A stretch of DNA of 48,083 bases from Streptomyces tailanensis (GTDB lineage: Bacteria > Actinomycetota > Actinomycetes > Streptomycetales > Streptomycetaceae). This document shows positions 32,170 through 39,660 of the stretch, piece by piece (the stretch's first letter is position 1; every line of letters starts with the position of its first letter). The stretch covers positions 1-48,083 of the forward strand of contig NZ_VTHJ01000069.1 in NCBI RefSeq assembly GCF_008386495.1, written 5' to 3'. The notes under the pieces were generated by a model. That model was given only the letters and a program-made list of their open reading frames with translations, was not told the DNA's origin and did not search any database. The position numbers and the translations under genes were made by a program.

Positions 32170-33030
32170 TCAATGTCCGCCGCTCAGCGCCCGTCGCGCA
32201 GCGTTGATCAGATTTTGTGCATCCGTGCCGTACACCGCAGACTCTTGCAGCGTGTTCCATACGCGGAGGTAGGTAGCGATGCTGTCGGCATCGTCGATCC
32301 ACAGCTCTGCATGCCAGTCCTCAACGATCACGAGACGGTCGTCGTAGAGCCAGAAGCTGTTGCCCGGGAAGATCTTCAGCGAGGCGCTGAAGGGAACGAC
32401 GCCAAGCTCGACGGTGTCCAGGCCGATAACGCCGGCCAGGTGGTGGAGCTGCGCTGCGAGGACAGACGGAGGACACACCAGGGAGCGCAGAGCGCCCTCC
32501 CACATCATGATCCGGTACTTCCTGCCTGGCCGGTACAAGCCTTCTTGCCGCTGGATCCGGGCGCGTACAGCATCCTCGGTGTCCCGGGGGGATCGCATGA
32601 GATCGGCATGCCGGACGAACACATGGCGTGCGTACTCGGGGATCTGCACCATGCCGGGAATCAGGCAGTTCTCCCAGATGGTGAGGACACGTGCTCGGTC
32701 GTGCTCGGGTGTGACGGCGTCCTGGACGGCCCTATGGCCTCCGGCGAGCTGGCGACGCCATGAGCGGATGTGGGACTCGAATCCCCGTAGGCGGGCGAGC
32801 AGCTCCTCATATGTCTCGGGCTGACCGGTGCCCATGGCCCACGCGCGCAGGTCTTCAGCTGTTGCCGTCTGCTTCCCGTTCTCAAGCTTGCTGATCTTGA
32901 CCTTGGTCCAGCCTGATCCAAGCCGCTCTGCGAGCTGGGTACCGGTGAGTCGGCCTCCAGGGGCCGTGAGTCGAAGCTCCCGGAGCCGGATCCCGAGATC
33001 CTCGCGTGCCTTCTGATAGTCCGTGCTCAC
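32170..33030 (-). CDS. Scr1-type XRE regulator with DUF5753 domain
   Basis: The 286-residue protein begins at a GTG with VSTDYQKAREDLGIRLRELR. It has an N-terminal XRE helix-turn-helix (GTQLAERLGSGWTKVKISKLENGKQT). A DUF5753 domain follows, with its marker stretches IWENCLIPGMVQIPEYAR, RIQRQEGL, MMWEGALRS, QLHHLAGV and FWLYDDRLVIVEDWHAELW. These are abundant Streptomyces regulators of the WhiJ/Scr1 kind, often paired with a small partner. AGGTGAG precedes the GTG. The DUF6879 gene immediately upstream on the same strand (stop 20 bp before) is the likely partner. Family length is normal. Confidence 0.85.
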   Translation of the reverse strand: MSTDYQKAREDLGIRLRELRLTAPGGRLTGTQLAERLGSGWTKVKISKLENGKQTATAEDLRAWAMGTGQPETYEELLARLRGFESHIRSWRRQLAGGHRAVQDAVTPEHDRARVLTIWENCLIPGMVQIPEYARHVFVRHADLMRSPRDTEDAVRARIQRQEGLYRPGRKYRIMMWEGALRSLVCPPSVLAAQLHHLAGVIGLDTVELGVVPFSASLKIFPGNSFWLYDDRLVIVEDWHAELWIDDADSIATYLRVWNTLQESAVYGTDAQNLINAARRALSGGH

Positions 33031-33050
33031 CGGTACGTACTCACCTGTCT

Positions 33051-33803
33051 TTACTCCTTCGCGGGCATCCGCGCCACGAAGTCCCTGTACGGGGTGGCGT
33101 AGTGCATTGCGACGTCGCGCAGCCGGTTGTACTGGTTGACACGGGCTGGCTCTGTGATCAGCTCGGCGCCCGTGAGGATGTCGGCCTCGTCGAAGATGCA
33201 CAGGGCGACGATGTGGGAGTCGAAGATCCAGAAGTCCTCATCGGGGAGGTTCACGCGCTTGGCGTCCTCACGCCACATGTTGCGGACTTCCTCACCCAGC
33301 TCGTCGTTGTGCTCGGCATGGGCGAGCAGGTAGCGCTGTCCCTTAGTCGGCGGGTTGTCGACGATCCGGACGCGTCCCACGTACGCGCCGTCTTGGGTCT
33401 TGGCGCTGATGGTACGAGCCCATGGTGAGTCCATGTCCCATGTGGGCGTCTCACCCCGAACGAACTGAGCGTAGGTCCCGGTGGCCTCATCGACGGCGTA
33501 GCCCCGGCGCATCTCCAGGTGCCAGGCGCTGTGCTGGAAGTTCTCAAAGAGCCTGGCGAACGTATCGGGATCGAGGATGCGCGGCTTCGTGTCCCGGTCC
33601 GTGGGGCCAAAGTCGATCAACGTGTTGCGCGGTACCACGATGGGAATCTCGTCCTCATCCAGGTGCTGAAGTTGAGCGATGGCCTCGGGGTCGGTGAGCC
33701 GCGGCCCATGCACGATGACCTCGCCTGAGTCCAGGTCCTCGTGGATAGCAGGGCAAGAACCGCCGCCTGAACCAGTGCCGTTGAAGCGCAGTCGTCGCGC
33801 CAT
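33051..33803 (-). CDS. DUF6879 family protein
   Basis: The 250-residue protein starts MARRLRFNGTGSGGGSCPAI. The N-terminal 75 residues (HEDLDSGEVIVHGPRLTDPE) are an extra region absent from many relatives. The DUF6879 core runs from FARLFENFQHSAWHLEMRRG through AVDEATGTYAQFVRG, YLLAHAEHNDELGEEVRNMW and the conserved DFWIFDSH. This family often neighbours XRE/DUF5753 genes and is suspected of being the effector in a toxin-antitoxin-like or regulatory pair. Its mechanism is unknown. It is divergent from the small-gene trio at 33976. Confidence 0.8.
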   Translation of the reverse strand: MARRLRFNGTGSGGGSCPAIHEDLDSGEVIVHGPRLTDPEAIAQLQHLDEDEIPIVVPRNTLIDFGPTDRDTKPRILDPDTFARLFENFQHSAWHLEMRRGYAVDEATGTYAQFVRGETPTWDMDSPWARTISAKTQDGAYVGRVRIVDNPPTKGQRYLLAHAEHNDELGEEVRNMWREDAKRVNLPDEDFWIFDSHIVALCIFDEADILTGAELITEPARVNQYNRLRDVAMHYATPYRDFVARMPAKE

Positions 33804-33975
33804 GACCAGTTCCTTTCATCGGGGACTGATCCATCAAGCATCACGTAGATCAACGCACCGTGTACCAAGTCGAGTTGGGCTTCATGGATAACATCGCGCA
33901 ACTTCGACGAGGCGTCAAGAAACTTCGAGAAACTTGCGTGGCGCCTGGTAACACCCCGTTCCTACCGTCCTGTTC

Positions 33976-34191
33976 ATGGTCGCGAAGAACACGAAGAAGA
34001 CACAGGACGTCGACCCGTTCACAGCGGTGGAGTCTCTGAGGGCGGCTCTCCATGAGGTAGGCATCGTGCTGCCGTCGCTGTGGGTCGAACAAGCATCGCC
34101 AAACCTCGGCCTGGTGGAGCTCGGGCGCGTACGTGCGGACGTCGCCATGCGCTTGGCCGACGCGTTGCGGCGAGGAGACCAACAGCCATGA
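33976..34191 (+). CDS. Small element protein 1 of an overlapping trio
   Basis: The 71-residue product MVAKNTKKTQDVDPFTAVES has a Lys-rich start, then a helix-rich core (LRAALHEVGIVLPSLWVE, LGLVELGRVRADVAMRLADA). The residues SPNLGLVELG are typical of a small family beside DUF6879/Scr1 loci in Streptomyces. There is no ribosome site of note. Its TGA overlaps the next ATG (ATGA, 34188-34191), so translation is coupled. No function is known; an antidote or regulatory role is only an inference from position. Confidence 0.6.
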   Translation: MVAKNTKKTQDVDPFTAVESLRAALHEVGIVLPSLWVEQASPNLGLVELGRVRADVAMRLADALRRGDQQP

Positions 34192-34403
34192 GCACCAAGC
34201 TGCCGATTGACACGCTCGTCGTGGACACGTCCAGAAACGACAAGATCGGGTACGTGATGGGGCATGAGGGCCCCTACATTCAACTTCGCCAGCCCGGCGG
34301 GGGAGTTGAGTGGGATGCAAGACCCGACAAGGTCAGGCCGGCGACTGAGACGGAAGCACTACGCGCCCGCGTCACCGAGATCAACCGGGCAAGGCGGCTG
34401 TGA
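34188..34403 (+). CDS. Small element protein 2 of an overlapping trio
   Basis: The 71-residue product MSTKLPIDTLVVDTSRNDKI is mostly beta strand (VVDTSRNDKIGYVMGHEGPY, IQLRQPGGGVEWDARPDKVR) with a short helical end. The pattern suggests a small SH3-like barrel, and similar genes occur beside the preceding family. GGAGA lies upstream of the ATG, within the end of the preceding gene. The stop overlaps the next start. Its function is unknown. Confidence 0.6.
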   Translation: MSTKLPIDTLVVDTSRNDKIGYVMGHEGPYIQLRQPGGGVEWDARPDKVRPATETEALRARVTEINRARRL

Positions 34404-34648
34404 TGACCCAGGACATCAAGCCACGACGCAAAGACCTACGACTCAAACCAACGCTGCCCCAACACCTCCTTCCTGACCCCACAACACTCAACGTCCTGCA
34501 ACTCAGCGAACAGCACTGCGCGTTGTGCGGCAGACGACTCTTCCGTGACAGGTATCTCGGCACTGTCGCCTACAAAGAGCACGGCAAGACCATTAAGGCC
34601 GACCTATGGGGCTGTGCCCCAAGCTGTGCGCCATCAGTACAGGCGTGA
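34403..34648 (+). CDS. Small element protein 3, zinc-ribbon-like
   Basis: The 81-residue product starts MTQDIKPRRKDLRLKPTLPQ. It carries a CALCGRRLF pair and a distant CAPSCAPS, which could form a treble-clef or ribbon zinc site. A GTG at 34400 would add one residue. The start overlaps the stop of the preceding gene by one base. It completes a three-gene unit with no intergenic DNA. Function unknown; the cysteines suggest nucleic-acid or protein binding. Confidence 0.55.
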   Translation: MTQDIKPRRKDLRLKPTLPQHLLPDPTTLNVLQLSEQHCALCGRRLFRDRYLGTVAYKEHGKTIKADLWGCAPSCAPSVQA

Positions 34649-34716
34649 ACCGCACCAACGACGAGGGCCTGCCACGAATCCGGCAGGCTCATCGGTCCTG
34701 AGGGTTTGGCCGGTGG

Positions 34717-34831
34717 CCTACATCGTGCTGGGAGCAGGGAGGGCTTACGCTCGCCAGCGAATCGGGCAGACACCGCCTGCCCTCAAGTGCCCGACGAGCC
34801 CTCCCTGCGTAGGGCCCCGGCGCGATGTAGG
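34717..34831. repeat. Nested inverted repeat between convergent genes
   Basis: CCTACATCG (34717-34725) pairs with 34823-34831 and GCAGGGAGGGCT (34734-34745) pairs with 34797-34808. A GGGCAG...CTGCCC hairpin sits in the loop. It lies between the stop at 34648 (plus) and the stop at 34843 (minus). No T-run follows either arm, so it is a possible two-way transcription barrier or cis site. Confidence 0.7.
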
Positions 34832-34842
34832 TGGGTAAAGCC

Positions 34843-35148
34843 TCAGGACCGCCCCAGTCTCCTGCGGCAGAAGATGGCTGCCCTACGGGCTAAAGAGGGC
34901 TGCTTCGCTTGCTCGGCGGCAGAGTGGGAGGGGGGCTTCGCTGTGGCCCCTATAGATGACACATACTCGGTAAAGTCCACCATGGCTGCAAAAGCATCAG
35001 GATGAACGTTCTCAGCCAGCTCTGGCCTGTCACGGAAGAACCGATCAACGTAACCAAACGGATCCTCAACCATTTCTCGGTGCCGCTCCCAATCCTGCGG
35101 ACTTAAATGGGCTTGCCAGCCCGGATCTAACCTCCTCTCGCCTTCCAT
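34843..35148 (-). CDS. Small acidic element protein with a leaderless-type promoter
   Basis: The 101-residue product starts MEGERRLDPGWQAHLSPQDW. It is rich in acidic and aromatic residues (EDPFGYVDRFFRDRPELAEN, FAAMVDFTEYVSSI) and ends in a basic tail. No family is recognised. No ribosome site precedes the ATG. Instead TTGACA (35187-35182), an 18-bp spacer and TATAAG (35163-35158) place the predicted transcription start 2-4 nt before the ATG. It is divergent from the GAF-like membrane gene, with overlapping promoters. Confidence 0.55.
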   Translation of the reverse strand: MEGERRLDPGWQAHLSPQDWERHREMVEDPFGYVDRFFRDRPELAENVHPDAFAAMVDFTEYVSSIGATAKPPSHSAAEQAKQPSLARRAAIFCRRRLGRS

Positions 35149-35157
35149 GCATAGTTA

Positions 35158-35198
35158 CTTATAAGGGAATTGACGTGACTATGTCAATCACCTACTTG
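35158..35198. promoter_or_regulatory. Overlapping divergent promoters with shared inverted repeat
   Basis: Minus strand: TTGACA (35187-35182), 18-bp spacer, TATAAG (35163-35158), ATG 9 nt further on. Plus strand: TTGACG (35170-35175), 17-bp spacer, weak TACTTG (35193-35198), ATG at 35203. Both -35 boxes lie in the inverted repeat ATTGAC-N8-GTCAAT (35169-35188). One protein bound there could shut both genes. Confidence 0.6.
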
Positions 35199-35202
35199 AG
35201 TG

Positions 35203-36108
35203 ATGAGCCGACTCGAACGGACGTATCTAATTGAGCACAAGCACGCCATCCAGCCTATGTTCACTCCTATGGCATGGTGGAAACCAGCATCCTGGAAACT
35301 TAAACCAACGTCCTGGAGGCCTAAAACCCAGTACTGGTGGACTTACTCACTTGCTGGCATTGGATATAGCATCGCGGTACTAGCCGCCTTCTTCAAAGAC
35401 TGGGGCTGGCCTACGTGGGCACTCTGGATTGCCTTGCCTATTGGAGTCGGTTCGATTGTACTGAATGCACGACTAACCGCACGCCGCGCTAAGAATGAAG
35501 CCGAAGAGGTGAGCAGACTGAAAAGAGAAATCGACACACTCAATAGAACCGCTGAAAAGCGGGCTCGCAACCTCATGCGCAAGTATCTATCCAGTACCTT
35601 CGAACTATCAGAGTACCTACACGTCATCAGTGAAGCAGAGCCAGAAACACGCAGCTCGCACGAAAGTACACTAAAAGTAAAGGCGATGCATACAGCTGAA
35701 AACTGCGTTAAAGACGCAGGAAAAGTACGCGCTGCATTTCTTGAACATTATCCCGCACTCGAAGGAGGACGAGTTCGACGCCTGGTATGCGAACGAGGCA
35801 ACAAGTCAGGCGCACGTGGCGCACCGGGTCCATTCGTATCAACGCTCAACCCAGGAAAACATATCTACGACCAGATTAAGAATGGAAAAGGGTTCCTAGA
35901 GAACGACATCAGCAAGTCTCTAAAATGGCCAGGAATTTACGGTTTTCGATCGGCCGTAATTCATCCAGTCAAGTCAGGCAAAACTCTTTACGGCATCCTC
36001 ATGGTTGACTGCCCAACGCCTGAAGCTTTGACAAACCATCATCTAGAACTTCTGGAAAGCACCGCCTACGAACTTGCTGCCGGAATTGCATGGTGTCGAG
36101 GCGAATAA
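35203..36108 (+). CDS. Membrane-anchored GAF-like sensor protein, unknown
   Basis: The 301-residue protein has a Trp-rich N-terminus with a seven-residue repeat (KPASWKL, KPTSWRP). Two membrane helices follow at about 44-64 and 71-89, then a coiled coil (about 95-125, NEAEEVSRLKREIDTLNRTA). A C-terminal domain of about 170 residues comes last. Its end, GFRSAVIHPVKSGKTLYGIL through MVDCPTP to LESTAYELAAGIAW, has the strand and helix pattern of a GAF domain. It would sense something in the cytosol at the membrane. No kinase or cyclase output domain is attached, so the signal must pass to another protein. Codon use is AT-rich. It is probably near-leaderless. I do not recognise a family. Confidence 0.65.
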   Translation: MSRLERTYLIEHKHAIQPMFTPMAWWKPASWKLKPTSWRPKTQYWWTYSLAGIGYSIAVLAAFFKDWGWPTWALWIALPIGVGSIVLNARLTARRAKNEAEEVSRLKREIDTLNRTAEKRARNLMRKYLSSTFELSEYLHVISEAEPETRSSHESTLKVKAMHTAENCVKDAGKVRAAFLEHYPALEGGRVRRLVCERGNKSGARGAPGPFVSTLNPGKHIYDQIKNGKGFLENDISKSLKWPGIYGFRSAVIHPVKSGKTLYGILMVDCPTPEALTNHHLELLESTAYELAAGIAWCRGE

Positions 36109-36457
36109 GAGCGCCTCTACTATAGATCACCCAAAAGCCTCTGATGCGACAGGGTCAATAATGAGAGAAAATCAACTACGATAGCCACAATTAGCTTTAC
36201 TACAGGACTCCCATGACGAGTTATCAAGAACCACAGCCTCAAAATCCCGTCGCCAGACTTCTATTGTGCGACATAGCGCTCTCGTGAGGCCTCCGGCTAC
36301 AGGCCTTCCCCTCCTTTTGACGAGATGATGCCGCGGTTTCCCTGCGCGTCAAGGACTTCACGAGCCGGCCTCGGCCGTTCCTTGACCCGAGAGGGAAGAC
36401 CGCACGAGACCGTCAATTAAGGGAGGGAAGGGAAAATATCAACAACCCTCAACAACC
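36109..36457. other. Gene-free stretch between convergent genes
   Basis: About 350 bp separate the GAF-like gene from the convergent Cys/His-tail gene. The first half is AT-rich and shows nothing clear apart from an AGGCCT-N8-AGGCCT hairpin (about 36287-36306). The second half contains the nested hairpin at 36333-36403. No frame with a start and coding bias is visible. Confidence 0.6.
36333..36403. repeat. Nested inverted repeat between convergent genes
   Basis: GCGGT-TTCCCT (36333-36343) pairs with AGGGAA-G-ACCGC (36392-36403). Inside, GTCAAGGA (36348-36355) pairs with TCCTTGAC (36379-36386) and GCCG-GCCT-CGGC forms the tip. It has the same nested design as 29730-29875 and 34717-34831, and a GTCAAGG stem recurs in the first of these. 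Confidence 0.7.
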
Positions 36458-37387
36458 TCAACGCTTCTTCAGCTGAATCAAGCTGCCACTCTCATGCCAT
36501 AGAACTCTCTTGCCCTCAGCGACCATATGAAGATGCATGTCACACACTCCGCCTCTGGCGCTTTGCGCCAGTAGCTGGCACCGCTGACCCCTCCGTGTAT
36601 GCGCTTTACACCTCGTGTCATAGACGGGCGACGACGGTGGTTTCTTGGGAGCCTGAGGCGGTGTGCGCCGAGTCAGCTCAGGGAGCGTGGGGAGCGGTTT
36701 TGTTGGCTGACGCGTCTGGAACAGATGCTCAGACAGCAGCTTCTTCTTGCGGGCTTGCTCTTGAATGATCTGATCGAGACGCGAAGTACGAAGTCCGGTA
36801 AGAGCGGGAAGTTGACGCTGCAACGAGGAGACACGCTGGCTAGTGATGGGCGGGAGCTTAAAGCGCAGGCCAGAGGGCGGGGCTTGTTTGGCAAGCCAGG
36901 CTATTTCCTGGTCGCTTGGATACCGTGCAATCATCTTCACCGGCTGAATCCTACGGGAGATTAGCAGAGCGTGATCACTAGATATCGCTTGCAAGGTAGG
37001 CAGCTCATTGAAGGTTCTCGGTTGGTTGAAGAAGAGCGCAGCCAAGTCGTATTCGTCGCTATCGACGATCAGATCGATAGGCTCACCGTAGAGGGCCGGA
37101 ACGTCATGTCGCTTACCAGCACGGTTCTGGATCCCCAAAAGCATCCAATAGGGCCGTGGGGTGGGCTGCCACGGGCTCTGCAGAGAACCAACGGGCAGAA
37201 CTGATAGGTCAACCTGGGCTCGCGTAGTTGGATTCCGACCGCTGTGTAGTTGCACGGGTTCGACGATCGGGTGATAGACGGGATTGTTGAAGCGCTCACG
37301 CAACAACTCGAAACCGTGTGTTGCCACTTCGTGCACAAGGGCAGCGATCAGAACACCCGCGAACGTCGAAAGAGGCTCTCCAGTCAT
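36458..37387 (-). CDS. Unknown protein with C-terminal Cys/His (zinc-type) motif
   Basis: The 309-residue product starts MTGEPLSTFAGVLIAALVHE. A GGAGG 8 nt upstream favours this start over the GTG at 37450. The N-terminal half is mixed alpha/beta (YWMLLGIQNRAGKR, YGEPIDLIVDSDEYD). The middle is a long helix with basic runs (QIIQEQARKKKLLSEH) and a Pro/Thr-rich linker follows. The last 60 residues carry C-x3-T-x2-G-x2-C (CKAHTRRGQRC) and CDMHLH, a likely single zinc site. I do not recognise the family. It is the last gene of the leftward block and could be a DNA-binding or replication factor, but that is a guess from place and basic character. Confidence 0.6.
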   Translation of the reverse strand: MTGEPLSTFAGVLIAALVHEVATHGFELLRERFNNPVYHPIVEPVQLHSGRNPTTRAQVDLSVLPVGSLQSPWQPTPRPYWMLLGIQNRAGKRHDVPALYGEPIDLIVDSDEYDLAALFFNQPRTFNELPTLQAISSDHALLISRRIQPVKMIARYPSDQEIAWLAKQAPPSGLRFKLPPITSQRVSSLQRQLPALTGLRTSRLDQIIQEQARKKKLLSEHLFQTRQPTKPLPTLPELTRRTPPQAPKKPPSSPVYDTRCKAHTRRGQRCQLLAQSARGGVCDMHLHMVAEGKRVLWHESGSLIQLKKR

Positions 37388-37545
37388 AAGCCTTACCTCC
37401 AGCGCCTCCACGTCTCCTGCCAGTGTAGAAGTGGTGAGGGGCACTCGCACCTCAGGCGGAAGTCCGGCGTCAATCGGATCAGATCGCAGCGAAGCCAGCC
37501 CTTGCTATAGTGCGCGATGCAACTCCTGATCACCTCCCTCTCGGA

Positions 37546-37896
37546 TTAATCCGTAAGATTCACAAGCTGGCCTTCGAAATATGTGGGGCCGTGTTTCGTG
37601 AGTAAAGCCGCGAGTTTGGAATCTACCTGGTCTTCACGCCAATGAGGAGGGATGCCTATAACGCCTGGGCCTCCCCTAGCCTTCGCGAGTGGAGCAAAAT
37701 GTTTGGTGTTCTGAGTCACTACGATTCGATTGAGCTGCACGGCTAACTCGTAGACTTGCGCGTCAGGCGTGCCGGCTTTCCGCAAGTCGTGAGCAATGTG
37801 CTTCACGTCGAAGTGGCTGTTCACGCGGGGGAACTCACGACGATTTGGTAAGTGCTCATCAAAGATGAGCTTATGTTTGTAGAAGGCTCTAGGCAT
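37546..37896 (-). CDS. DUF5615 PIN-like toxin
   Basis: The 116-residue protein has the PIN-like pattern of DUF5615: first acid in HKLIFDEHLPN, then FDVKHIAHDLRKAGTPDAQV with its Asp, and RIVVTQNTKHFAPLAK ending in GVIGIPPHW. In place of the usual D(F/Y) pair it has NTKHF. PIN-like proteins are predicted RNases, here a probable toxin. The start overlaps the upstream DUF433 gene by 8 bp (37889-37896), as usual for antitoxin-toxin operons. It would punish loss of the element. Activity depends on the metal site being complete, which should be checked because one usual acidic position is altered. Confidence 0.8.
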   Translation of the reverse strand: MPRAFYKHKLIFDEHLPNRREFPRVNSHFDVKHIAHDLRKAGTPDAQVYELAVQLNRIVVTQNTKHFAPLAKARGGPGVIGIPPHWREDQVDSKLAALLTKHGPTYFEGQLVNLTD

Positions 37897-38122
37897 GGCT
37901 GTGTCTCGTCACCAACGACGGAAGCGCGCCAATGGCAGCGTCCAAGGCCTCTTGAATAGCACCTTCCAACGTCGTTCGATCTACCCAATCGTACATGTCA
38001 TGGATTCGATCCAAGGAGTACCCATCTTTAATGCGATACAAAATCGTCTCGATTGGGATGCGGGTGCCTTTTATTACAACGTCACCACCCATTATGTCCG
38101 GTGTTGAGCTAAGGTATTTCAT
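37889..38122 (-). CDS. DUF433 antitoxin
   Basis: The 77-residue protein MKYLSSTPDIMGGDVVIKGT is a near-textbook DUF433. It has PDIMGGDVVIKGTRIPIETI, a glycine-rich strand, then YRIKDGYSLDRIHDMYDWVD and a C-terminal helix, with a winged-helix-like fold. It precedes the PIN-like gene and overlaps it by 8 bp. No ribosome site is present. TTGACT (38161-38156), 18 bp and TATAAG (38137-38132) put the predicted transcription start just before the ATG, so the mRNA is probably leaderless. The antitoxin may bind this promoter and repress the pair. Confidence 0.85.
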   Translation of the reverse strand: MKYLSSTPDIMGGDVVIKGTRIPIETILYRIKDGYSLDRIHDMYDWVDRTTLEGAIQEALDAAIGALPSLVTRHSHA

Positions 38123-38131
38123 AGTAGATTT

Positions 38132-38161
38132 CTTATAACAAATCGGACACTCAAAAGTCAA
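38132..38161 (-). promoter_or_regulatory. Leaderless-type promoter of the toxin-antitoxin pair
   Basis: TTGACT, an 18-bp spacer and TATAAG end 9 nt before the DUF433 ATG. The spacing is identical to the promoter of the 101-residue gene (35158-35187). The -35 box overlaps the stop region of the upstream ATPase gene. Confidence 0.65.
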
Positions 38162-39660
38162 CGTCCGCTTTTCCGGCTCGGATTCGAGAAAACGGTTCCG
38201 GCGGTAGGGGACTGTTTTCGATTCTGGGCCCTGGGTCGTCGGCCAATCAAGGAACGGTTCTGCACGGTGGGGACTGCTGCGGCCTCGATGGGAGGGGCTG
38301 GCTTGAAGTATCGATCGAGGTAGTACCGCTCGATCTCGTCCAGGCCGTGAGTGACTGCTGGGAGCTCTGGAAGCCTCGGTGTGTGGACGCGCTGTAAGCG
38401 GTCGTCTGGGAGGCGGATGAAAGCTTCGCCGACGTCGAGCTGCTGGATCTGCTGGGTTGTGTGCTCCCATTGCTCGGGGAGTGGGTAGTACGTGGGATGC
38501 GTACGCTTCTCGGCGGCCTGGTCGGTGACGACGTGTTTGACGGCCTCGGTGTTCACTGTCCCAAAGAGCTTGGCTGAGAACTCCGCATCCGGTCGGCCTG
38601 CCTTAAAGATCGCCTCTATGCCGACATTCTGAAGGGCTCCCTTGAGGCGGTCTGAAGCCTGGCTCCAGTTCTGGTGTGCCATGACGCAGAACAGCTTGTA
38701 CTTGCGGGTCTCCGAGAGCATGCGAGTGAGGCTCTCCTCGCTTTGTGCCATGAACTGGGAGAACTCGTCGATCATCAGAACATGGGGTGTCCGGCGCCGT
38801 CGTCCGTTGGCTCGGAGGTTGGCACGGCTCAGGGCCGCGGTCTCCATGCCCACGGTGAGCAGACACCCAAAGAGCCGGCGAGTGTCTGGCGAGGCCACCG
38901 ACAGATTGACGATCAGGGATGTCCCCGAGTCGATGAGGCCTCGGAAGTCCAGGACGTTGTCCTGATGCCCGAGGGCGTACCGCAGGATGGGCGAGAGGGT
39001 CAGCAGATCCGCCCTGTTGAGCGTGGACTCCTTCATGACCGGGGCATCCCGGCCCCACTGATCCATCCGTAATCGGAAGAAGCGGATCACCTGAGGATCG
39101 CGGACACGAGTCGCAAGAAGCTCGTTACGAAACGCTGTGTCAGTGAGGAGATCCGAGAGACGCGTCAGGGGAAGCTCTGCCTCCCGCAGGGCCACGACCG
39201 AGTGCTTGAGGATGTTCTCAAACGTCGGGGCGCCGTGAGCCAGCTCCGGCCAGGCCCGCCTGGCGGCCTCGGTGACGTGCTCGGCCATGGCATGGTCGTC
39301 GTAGGGCTGGGCGAGGAAGTTGAAAGGGAGATACCGGCCTTCGGCTGCTGCTGCCGGAAGGTCCACGTAGATGAGTCGCTGACGTTGCTCGGGGGTTTCA
39401 AGCTGGCCCTGGGCGACGAGATGGGCAAGCATCAGCTGGGCCAGATCGCCGTGTGGATCGATGAGGGTGACTGGCTGTCCGGCGAGGTACAGCGAGAGAA
39501 AGAGCGAGGCGAGGAAGTAGCTCTTGCCCGAACCGGTCTTGCCCAGGACATGCATATGAGTCCGGGCGGCCTCAATCGGTAAGTATAAAGTCCGTGGGAA
39601 AAACCAGTTCCAATAAGTGCCAAGCGGAATGCGTGACTGTTGGGCAGCAAAGAACTTCAT
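38158..39660 (-). CDS. VirD4/TraG-like coupling ATPase (second of two)
   Basis: The 500-residue protein MKFFAAQQSRIPLGTYWNWF has Walker A GKTGSGKS (about 40-47), a TLIDPHGDLA strand typical of HerA/VirD4 ATPases and Walker B VLMIDEFSQFM (about 294-301). Downstream comes LFCVMAHQNWSQASDRLKGA, the TraM-recognition-like region of TraD/TraG. No N-terminal membrane helix is seen, unlike classic VirD4. It would pump DNA or feed it to a channel as a hexamer. It overlaps the replication-relaxation gene by 4 bp (ATGA, 39657-39660). The C-terminal 40 residues are basic and variable. It is one of two such ATPases in the same operon, with no T4SS pore genes. Confidence 0.85.
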   Translation of the reverse strand: MKFFAAQQSRIPLGTYWNWFFPRTLYLPIEAARTHMHVLGKTGSGKSYFLASLFLSLYLAGQPVTLIDPHGDLAQLMLAHLVAQGQLETPEQRQRLIYVDLPAAAAEGRYLPFNFLAQPYDDHAMAEHVTEAARRAWPELAHGAPTFENILKHSVVALREAELPLTRLSDLLTDTAFRNELLATRVRDPQVIRFFRLRMDQWGRDAPVMKESTLNRADLLTLSPILRYALGHQDNVLDFRGLIDSGTSLIVNLSVASPDTRRLFGCLLTVGMETAALSRANLRANGRRRRTPHVLMIDEFSQFMAQSEESLTRMLSETRKYKLFCVMAHQNWSQASDRLKGALQNVGIEAIFKAGRPDAEFSAKLFGTVNTEAVKHVVTDQAAEKRTHPTYYPLPEQWEHTTQQIQQLDVGEAFIRLPDDRLQRVHTPRLPELPAVTHGLDEIERYYLDRYFKPAPPIEAAAVPTVQNRSLIGRRPRAQNRKQSPTAGTVFSNPSRKSGR

